From: Acidimicrobiales bacterium
GTDB lineage: Bacteria; Actinomycetota; Acidimicrobiia; Acidimicrobiales; Palsa-688
Length of the DNA stretch: 64,000 nucleotides
Reading direction: 5' to 3'
Assembly: GCA_035533095.1 (NCBI GenBank)
Contig: DATLUM010000056.1
Span: forward strand, 33,500-97,499
A model generated the notes under the pieces. That model saw only the letters and a program-made list of their open reading frames with translations. It had not been told where the DNA came from and searched no databases. Positions 58,599 through 64,000 of the stretch are shown in pieces. Position numbers and translations under genes: made by a program. Position 1 is the stretch's first letter. Every line of letters starts with the position of its first letter.

Positions 58599-60005
58599 TC
58601 AACCTACGGGGCCGCGGCCCAGCACCGCCAGCAGTTGGTCCACCGATATGACGTTCGCTCCGAGGTAGGAAGTGGCGTCGCGGACACGGCGGTCGTTGGT
58701 GGCTACGACCACCGGCCGCTCCGGGGGGACCGAGTCCACCGCGCCGATGATGACGTCGTCAGCCTCGATCTCAGAAGGAGAGAACTCCACCCGCAGCTTC
58801 CCGCGCACCGCCGGCGGTGGCTGAAGGCGGTTGCCGCGGTCGGTTCCGTCGAACACGAGCAGAACCTCGGTCCCGGCGCGCATCACAAGTTCGGCGAGGG
58901 AGTCGACCAGGCGTCTCCTCTGCTCGGCGAGGTCGAGCGACGGCCAGGATGTGAGCGTCACGTTGTACCCGTCGACGGCGAGCAGGACCTTCGCTCGGCG
59001 AACCAGATGCGCAGCCGCTTCGGGTGAGTCCTCAAAGGTCGCCGGGGGAAGAGGCAAAGGCGTCCGCCGGCGCCGGCTCGGCTGCGCGGATGTGGGCCGA
59101 GCGCCCGTCGCGGCATCGTCTCCGGGAACCGGTTGGACTGCGTCACCGGGTGCGCTTTCGCCGGCGTCGCCACGAGTTCTATCGCTCGTCTCGGTGATCC
59201 CGCCGATGTCGTCGGCAAGCGCCCGGGCCCCGGCTTCGGCCCGCGCCAAGCGGGCGCGCAATTGAGACACCTGCTCTTCGGCCTGGCGTGCACCGCTCTC
59301 CGCTTCCTCGGCGCGCTCGCGCGCGGCCTCCAACTGCTCGCGCAGGTCCGTTAGAAGATGCTGGTCCGCCACCCTCTGTTCGGACGCCTCGGACAGCTCG
59401 GCGGAACGGGAATCGATCCGGGCGCCGAGCTCCTCGTTGACCGAACGGATCTGCTCGATCTCACTCCGTGCCGCGTGGAGCTGGCTGCGAAGATCCCGGA
59501 GTTCGTCCTCGTGCGCGCGGTCGTCCTTCCTCCGCTGCGCGGCGGCGCCGCGAAGCTCGTCGCTGACGGCCTTGAGCGCGACCAGCTCCGCCTGGGCTCG
59601 TTGCAGCGCCGATCTGACCTCGGCGAGCTGCTTGGCCGCCGCCTGCGCTTCCCTCTTTTCCCTCTGCTTGGTCTCTTCGCCGGCGGCTTCTTCGACGAGG
59701 CCTTCGAGCTCGGACTCCCAACCCTCTGGGCGCACGAGCCACAGCCAGGACGGCCGCCCGAGCACGGTCTCGTCGGTCGCCGCGGCCACCACCCGTTCGC
59801 GGAACTCGTCGTCGGATTCGAGGACCTGGCGCACCGTCTCGAGCATCCGCTCGGGGAGGCGGGCGACGCGCATGATCGGGCGCAGGCGCCCCGGGACGGG
59901 AAGCGGCGGCCTGCCCTGCGAACCCACCTTCGCCACCGCCCACGCCAGCTCCAGCGCCGGCCGCAGCATGGAGACCGGCGGCCTGTTCGCCTCCGTCTCA
60001 GCCAT
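58599..60005 (-). CDS. Coiled-coil protein with C-terminal NYN (PIN-like RNase) domain
   Basis: A 468-residue protein from ATG 60005. A short N-terminal domain (SMLRPALELAWAVAKVG to VLESDDEFRERV) is followed by a long coiled coil (about 95-260; EETKQREKREAQAAAKQLAE, RAHEDELRDLRSQLHAARSE, QLEAARERAEEAESGARQAE). The last 140 residues are an NYN/YacP-like domain with LLAVDGYNVTLTSWP, VLLVFDGTDRG, EADDVIIGAV and VVATNDRRVRDATSYLGA. The acidic residues expected for a PIN-fold nuclease are present. Such domains cut rRNA or mRNA in other bacteria. The coiled coil would allow dimerisation or ribosome contact. Confidence 0.88.
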   Translation of the reverse strand: MAETEANRPPVSMLRPALELAWAVAKVGSQGRPPLPVPGRLRPIMRVARLPERMLETVRQVLESDDEFRERVVAAATDETVLGRPSWLWLVRPEGWESELEGLVEEAAGEETKQREKREAQAAAKQLAEVRSALQRAQAELVALKAVSDELRGAAAQRRKDDRAHEDELRDLRSQLHAARSEIEQIRSVNEELGARIDSRSAELSEASEQRVADQHLLTDLREQLEAARERAEEAESGARQAEEQVSQLRARLARAEAGARALADDIGGITETSDRTRGDAGESAPGDAVQPVPGDDAATGARPTSAQPSRRRRTPLPLPPATFEDSPEAAAHLVRRAKVLLAVDGYNVTLTSWPSLDLAEQRRRLVDSLAELVMRAGTEVLLVFDGTDRGNRLQPPPAVRGKLRVEFSPSEIEADDVIIGAVDSVPPERPVVVATNDRRVRDATSYLGANVISVDQLLAVLGRGPVG

Positions 60006-60066
60006 CCCGGGATGGTACCGGCGCCGCCGGCGCCCGAAGCCCCGCACGCCCGGGTACCTTCTGCAC

Positions 60067-60348
60067 ATGGTCCACGCCTTCGTTCTGATCGACGCCGAGC
60101 CCGCCCGCGTCGCGGACCTGGCCACGGAGCTGGCCGAGCTCGACGGCGTGGCCGAGGTCTACTCGGTAGCCGGCCAGGCGGACATCGTGGCCGTCGTGCG
60201 GGTCCGGAGGCACGAGCAGCTCGCGGACGTGGTGACACGCGGCATCTCGCGACGGCCAGGCGTGATCGACACGAGGACGCTGATCGCGTTCCAGTCGTTC
60301 AGCCGCCACGACCTCGAGGCGATGTGGGACCTCGGCTCCGGCGACTAA
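60067..60348 (+). CDS. Stand-alone Lrp/AsnC ligand-binding domain protein
   Basis: A 93-residue protein that is just the RAM domain of Lrp/AsnC regulators with no helix-turn-helix. It has HAFVLIDAEPARVADLATELAELDGVAEVYSVAGQADIVAVV and the C-terminal VIDTRTLIAFQSFSRHDLEAMWDLG. Such proteins form dimers or octamers that bind amino acids. It converges with trpD, with a 4-bp overlap of stops, a pairing also seen in other actinobacteria. It is divergent from the NYN gene. Confidence 0.9.
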   Translation: MVHAFVLIDAEPARVADLATELAELDGVAEVYSVAGQADIVAVVRVRRHEQLADVVTRGISRRPGVIDTRTLIAFQSFSRHDLEAMWDLGSGD

Positions 60349-61409
60349 CCCGCCGCCGCTTCGCCTGAGATCTTCACCAACCGTTCCAGGCGGCCCGCGG
60401 CGGCGCCGGAGTCGATCGACTCGAACGCCAGGTCCAAGCCCACCCGGAGATCGGCGGCGAGCCCGGCCGCCACCAGGCCGGCCGCGGCGTTCAGCGCGAC
60501 GATCTCCCTGCGGGGGCCGGGCTCCCCCTCCAGCACCGACCGAGCCAGCCGCGCATTGGTCTCGGCGTCGTCACCAAGAAGGTCTGCGAGCTTGCACCTC
60601 TGGAGACCAAGCGCGACCGGGTCGACAGTGGAGCACGTCAACTCGCCGGCGGACCACCGGTACATGCTCGATGGACCGGTTGTGGACAACTCGTCGAGCC
60701 CGTCGGCGCCGTGCACCACGATCACGTCCGTCGCCCCGCCCGCCGCGAGCACGCCGGCCATCTTCTCCGCCATCGCGGGGTCGCCTACGCCGACAACCTG
60801 CCGGCGCACCCGCGCAGGGTTGGCCAGCGGACCGAGGAAATTGAAGGCGGTCGCGACTCCCAGCTCACGCCGCACAGGGATCGCGTGACGCATCGCTGGG
60901 TGGTACCGGGGCGCGAAGCAGAACCCGATGCCCGCCTCCTGGATGCAGCGCGCGACGCCCTCCGGCCCGAGGTCGATCACCACACCCAGCGCCTCCAGCA
61001 CATCGGCAGAACCCGCCTTCGAAGAGGCGGCCCTCCCCCCGTGCTTGCACACCGGCGCTCCAGCACCCGCAACGACCAACGCAGCCACGGTCGACACGTT
61101 GATCGTTCCGGTCCGGTCTCCTCCCGTCCCGCACGTGTCCACCAGGCGCGGCGCCAGATCGTCGGGCACCACGACGCGCTCAGACGCGTCGAACATCGCC
61201 GCCAAGAGGCCGCTCATCTCCTCGACTGTTTCGCCCTTGCACCGCAGGCCGAACATGAACGCCGAGATCTGTGCAGGCGTCGCGTTGCCATCGAGCACGT
61301 CGCACATCGCGGCCGCGGCTTCGGCGCTGCTCAGGTGCGCTCCCGCGACGAGGTGGCTCAGCACCCCCGGCCAGCCGCCGAGATCGTCGATGGTGGGCTT
61401 CGCTGTCAT
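60345..61409 (-). CDS. trpD: Anthranilate phosphoribosyltransferase
   Basis: A 354-residue enzyme making phosphoribosyl-anthranilate from anthranilate and PRPP, the second step of tryptophan synthesis. PRPP binding is DTCGTGGDRTGTINVST (94-98 = GTGGD), anthranilate and flexible loop KHGGRAASSKAGSADVLEALG (122-130), and FCFAPRYHPAMRHAIPVRRELG and FNFLGPLANPA are standard. The Asp-Glu pair that binds magnesium is in VHGADGLDELST. It is not linked to other trp genes here, as usual in actinobacteria. Confidence 0.96.
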   Translation of the reverse strand: MTAKPTIDDLGGWPGVLSHLVAGAHLSSAEAAAAMCDVLDGNATPAQISAFMFGLRCKGETVEEMSGLLAAMFDASERVVVPDDLAPRLVDTCGTGGDRTGTINVSTVAALVVAGAGAPVCKHGGRAASSKAGSADVLEALGVVIDLGPEGVARCIQEAGIGFCFAPRYHPAMRHAIPVRRELGVATAFNFLGPLANPARVRRQVVGVGDPAMAEKMAGVLAAGGATDVIVVHGADGLDELSTTGPSSMYRWSAGELTCSTVDPVALGLQRCKLADLLGDDAETNARLARSVLEGEPGPRREIVALNAAAGLVAAGLAADLRVGLDLAFESIDSGAAAGRLERLVKISGEAAAG

Positions 61410-61466
61410 CCGGTGCGAAGTCTTGCAGGCCGCACGTCTTGACCGGCAGCGCCGGCGGTGCCCGGT

Positions 61467-61730
61467 TCAGGCGGTACGGCGCCGGCGGCGCAGGATCCGC
61501 CTCCGCTCCCGCTCGGTCGCTCCGCCCCACACGCCGTCCTTCTCCCGGCTCTGCAGCGCCCATTCGAGGCAGGCCTGCTGGACGGGGCAGGAACAGCAGA
61601 TCGCCTTCGCGTCCCCAGCGTCCTCGTCGGTGACGGGGTAGAAGATGTCGGGATCGACGCCGCGACAAGCGGCCCGCTGGCGCCAAACCAAGGCTCTCGG
61701 GGTCTTCAGGTCGAGCTTCGTAGCATCCAT
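61467..61730 (-). CDS. WhiB-family iron-sulfur transcriptional regulator
   Basis: An 87-residue Wbl protein, restricted to actinobacteria. The four cluster ligands are Cys22, Cys45, Cys48 and Cys54 (an extra Cys46 adjoins), in ACRGVDPDIF and AICCSCPVQQACLEWAL. The GVWGGATERERRR turn and an Arg-rich tail RRILRRRRRTA follow, for contact with DNA and sigma factor. The subclass (WhiB1-7) cannot be fixed; the basic end is longer than in most WhiB1. It likely senses redox or NO through its 4Fe-4S cluster. Confidence 0.95.
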   Translation of the reverse strand: MDATKLDLKTPRALVWRQRAACRGVDPDIFYPVTDEDAGDAKAICCSCPVQQACLEWALQSREKDGVWGGATERERRRILRRRRRTA

Positions 61731-61820
61731 TGCTGGTTCCCGTCCGGTGTCCGATGCGTCCGCTTGCTGAGGGCGTGCGGGCCAGGAGGTCGTAGTCTGG
61801 CCTAGGGTTCTCGTAGCTGT

Positions 61821-62423
61821 CTACCCCAATAGGTCCTCGGAGAGACTGCCTTTCGTGGCATCCGACAGGGCCGTCTGGTGGCGGTACTCGGGGTGGTCGA
61901 GCGCCAGCGCCACAAGGCCGGACTGGAAGTCACGGATCTGCTCGTCGTTGAAGGAGAAGTTGACGTAGTGGACCGAGGCCGTGACCTCGTCGCGGGTCAA
62001 CTGGGCGGCGTGGGCCCCCTCCACGGTCGCCAGGACCGAGTCGCCGCTGGGCAGCAGAAGCTTGACGGTCTGCTCGATCCCGACAAGCCGGGGCAGCCAG
62101 TGCTCCATCTCCGCTCGCGACGTCAACTCCAAGAACATCGTCGCCGACAGGTGGCCCTTCTCCGGGATGAGCGGGTTGTACGTGTCGAGCTCCCCCAGGA
62201 TCGCCTCGTCGCTGTACAGCTTCTCGGCCCGCGCCATCTCCTGGACCTGGAAGCGGATCGTGTCACGGTTCTCGAAGACGAAGCTGACGACCGGGCCGAC
62301 GGCGACCCGCCTCAGCTTCTTCAACGCGATGATCCTCTCTCTGTAGGACTGCCTCTCCCTTTCATAGGCCCTCGCATCCGCGATGTCGTCGAGGGTGAGA
62401 GTCGCGTTCGGTCGTGCCGCCAT
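61821..62423 (-). CDS. DUF3501 family protein
   Basis: A 200-residue protein with the DUF3501 pattern: LTLDDIADARAYERERQSYRERIIALKKLRRVAVGPVVSFVFEN, IRFQVQEMARAEKLYSDEAILGELDTYNPLIP and SVHYVNFSFNDEQIRDF. In other bacteria it lies with a CCG-domain iron-sulfur protein and a rubrerythrin. Here the iron-sulfur protein is immediately upstream with only 1 bp between stop and start. A role in peroxide or redox handling is inferred from this conserved partnership. Confidence 0.9.
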   Translation of the reverse strand: MAARPNATLTLDDIADARAYERERQSYRERIIALKKLRRVAVGPVVSFVFENRDTIRFQVQEMARAEKLYSDEAILGELDTYNPLIPEKGHLSATMFLELTSRAEMEHWLPRLVGIEQTVKLLLPSGDSVLATVEGAHAAQLTRDEVTASVHYVNFSFNDEQIRDFQSGLVALALDHPEYRHQTALSDATKGSLSEDLLG

Positions 62424-62424
62424 G

Positions 62425-63735
62425 TCAGTCGTGCTCCTCGGGTATGCCGTACGCCCGTGCCATGAACTGCAGCGGGTGCAGCGGAATCTTTCCGGTCTCC
62501 TGGATGATCGCTCCGTTGGCGAGGTGGCAATCGCCTACGACAACCTCGGCTTCCGAGCGGTCGATCGCCTCGGCGAGAGGCTTGGCGACCTTGCGCGCCA
62601 GTTCGTAGTTCTCGCTTCGCAAGCCCCAGGTGCCGTCGATCCCCGAGCACTTCTGAACGAGGATGACCTTGGTGCCTGTGAGCTTGACGAGGTCGCGGCT
62701 GCGAAGGCCGATGTTCTGCGCCTGCAGGTGGCAGGGTGCGTGGTAGGCGGTCGTGTCAGGCACTTCGCCGGCGAACTCGGTGTCAATCGCAGTCTGCTCA
62801 CCCTTGTGCAGCCGCCACAGGTACTCCGACGCGTCATAGGTGTGCTCCGCCACGAGGCGGGCGTCGTCGGTCTTCAGGTATTCGGGGTAGTCGCGCTTGA
62901 GGACGTAGCCGCACGTGGGTTGCGGCACGACGATGTCGCGGCCCTCCCGGACGATTTGCGCCAGTGCCTCGACGTTGCGTGCAGCCTGCTTGCGGAACGG
63001 CTCGAACTCACCGCTGTGCAGCCAGGGAGCGCCGCAACAACCGTTGGCCGTCGCGAGCTCGCAATCGACACCGTTGCGCTCGTACACCTTCACCAGGTCC
63101 TTGCCGATGCCCGGGTTCTGGTACTCGACGAGACAGGTGGGAAACACCGCTGCTCGCGCCTGTTCCGCGCGCCCGAGGGAGACGCCACCGCGCGCCTTGC
63201 GTTTCTTGAACCACGTGCTGAATCGCTCCCGAGCGTAAGGAGGAAGGATGCGCTGGGAGGCCAACCCCACCGTCGCGTCGATGAGTTTGCGCATGGGGGA
63301 ACCGGGAGTGCGGAGCATCGCGTTGGTGAGCGGCGCGGTCAGCGTGCCCACCTTGCCGAGCAGGTCGGTGCGGGCGAGCGCCTGGGTGGTCAGCTTGCCT
63401 TTGAGCGTGCCACCCGTCTTGTTCTTCACCGCCTCAGCACGAAGGATCATGCGAGGGAAGTCGAGCTGCCACTCGTGGGGCGGTATGTACGGGCACTTGA
63501 TGTAGCAGAGCTTGCATTGGTAGCACTCGTCGACGACCTGATCCTGCTCCTCGCGGCTGAGAGCAGCGACGTCACCGTCGCGGGCATCGATGAGATTGAA
63601 CATCGTGGGGAACGCGGGGCAAAGCGACAGGCACAACCGGCACCCGTGGCACAGATCGTAGACCCGGGTCAACTCCGATCGGAGGTCCGCCTCGTCGTAA
63701 TAGGCGGGATGGTCAGGGTCGTACGTGGTCGTCAA
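62425..63735 (-). CDS. CCG-domain 4Fe-4S oxidoreductase (HdrD/GlpC-like)
   Basis: A 436-residue iron-sulfur protein. Two 4Fe-4S sites are at Cys29/32/35/39 (CHGCRLCLSLCP) and Cys71/74/77/81 (CYQCKLCYIKCP). Two CCG-type motifs follow: GVDCELATANGCCGAPWLHSG and APCHLQAQNIGLRS with QKCSGIDGTWG; VVGDCHLANGAI may add a ligand. Such proteins pass electrons in heterodisulfide-reductase-like complexes. Paired with DUF3501 it probably belongs with a rubrerythrin system whose rubrerythrin gene may lie just beyond the right edge. The tandem repeats at 63845-64000 are upstream of its start. Confidence 0.92.
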   Translation of the reverse strand: MTTTYDPDHPAYYDEADLRSELTRVYDLCHGCRLCLSLCPAFPTMFNLIDARDGDVAALSREEQDQVVDECYQCKLCYIKCPYIPPHEWQLDFPRMILRAEAVKNKTGGTLKGKLTTQALARTDLLGKVGTLTAPLTNAMLRTPGSPMRKLIDATVGLASQRILPPYARERFSTWFKKRKARGGVSLGRAEQARAAVFPTCLVEYQNPGIGKDLVKVYERNGVDCELATANGCCGAPWLHSGEFEPFRKQAARNVEALAQIVREGRDIVVPQPTCGYVLKRDYPEYLKTDDARLVAEHTYDASEYLWRLHKGEQTAIDTEFAGEVPDTTAYHAPCHLQAQNIGLRSRDLVKLTGTKVILVQKCSGIDGTWGLRSENYELARKVAKPLAEAIDRSEAEVVVGDCHLANGAIIQETGKIPLHPLQFMARAYGIPEEHD

Positions 63736-63844
63736 GGTCCTGCCTTTCGTCGTGGCGTCCGGCCCGGTGGTCGGACATGCTCTTCGCCGGCGGTCGTCGC
63801 CGGCGGTTCCGCCCGCTCCTGCTCGTCGCTTGGCCCGACTTGGC

Positions 63845-64000
63845 GGTTGACTCCTCGGCCGGTTGACTCCTCAGCCGCTCGACTCCTCAGCCGCTCGACT
63901 CCTCAGCCGCTCGACTCCTCAGCCGCTCGACTCCTCAGCCGCTCGACTCCTCAGCCGCTCGACTCCTCAGCCGCTCGACTCCTCAGCCGCTCGACTCCTC
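63845..64000. repeat. 16-bp tandem repeat (minisatellite) at window edge
   Basis: About 9.75 units of 16 bp run to the end of the window. The first two are GGTTGACTCCTCGGCC and GGTTGACTCCTCAGCC; the remaining 7.75 are identical GCTCGACTCCTCAGCC. The period is not a multiple of 3, and the minus strand carries TGA in every unit, so it is not coding in that direction. It lies upstream of the iron-sulfur gene and continues past 64000. Confidence 0.95.

Noticed and set aside
63845..64000. CRISPR array
   Set aside because: Units are contiguous 16-mers without spacers and there are no cas genes.

Overview
This is a high-GC chromosomal window from an actinobacterium. The lineage markers are a WhiB iron-sulfur regulator, a SepH-type cell-division protein, a PimB'-like mannosyltransferase, a DinB/mycothiol-type metal-binding protein, an F420-type luciferase-like oxidoreductase and an Rv1264-type adenylate cyclase. 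The fused Liv transporter and a class II (B12-dependent) ribonucleotide reductase fit the Acidimicrobiia best, but that placement is inference. Genes are densely packed with many 4-nt start/stop overlaps. There is one tRNA and no IS element, phage or CRISPR array; the only selfish element seen is an intein. 

Region 1 (1-11.5 kb) is a steroid/aromatic-ring catabolic cluster: a partial hydroxypentadienoate hydratase (HsaE/MhpD type), an LLM oxidoreductase, an IclR regulator, HsaD hydrolase, HsaA monooxygenase, a SnoaL-like protein, HsaB flavin reductase, an SDR, a FAD dehydrogenase of the ketosteroid dehydrogenase/fumarate reductase type, an EthD-like protein, two uncharacterised proteins and an MFS exporter. 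Region 2 (11.5-18.6 kb) is a branched-chain-amino-acid-type ABC importer in which both ATPases are fused, both permeases are fused, and a secreted anchored protein is co-transcribed. Region 3 (18.8-27.9 kb) holds an amidase, an adenylate cyclase and beta-oxidation genes: SCP2-type thiolase with its DUF35 partner, a quinone-reductase-like MDR, two acyl-CoA dehydrogenases, a DUF6285 protein and a phosphotransferase that begins 4 nt after a tRNA-Gly. 

Region 4 (28-42.4 kb) is mixed: DNA/RNA housekeeping (Fpg, dUTPase, oligoribonuclease, MsrB), a biotin-carrier/carboxyltransferase fusion, a secreted alpha/beta hydrolase, an arylsulfatase with a phosphotransferase, a KimA-like potassium transporter carrying an extra OB-fold, and an MFS carrier. 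Region 5 (42.4-64 kb) contains NrdJ with a 431-residue LAGLIDADG intein, glycerol kinase, an ACT protein, PlsC, an alanine-type aminotransferase, ROK kinase, SDR, glutathione peroxidase, SRPBCC protein, PimB'-like transferase, QueG, SepH, a small Cys-rich protein, a coiled-coil NYN protein, an Lrp-type stand-alone domain, TrpD, WhiB, and a DUF3501/CCG iron-sulfur pair. 

The most unusual non-coding signal is a family of six dispersed palindromes with AAGAGG-TTCGCAGA-CCTCTT character. Four are short copies whose ends supply stop codons of adjacent, mostly convergent genes. Two are longer, related copies. Other non-coding signals are a 16-bp tandem repeat running off the right edge, a 41-bp duplication between dut and orn, and an NrdR-like palindrome upstream of nrdJ.
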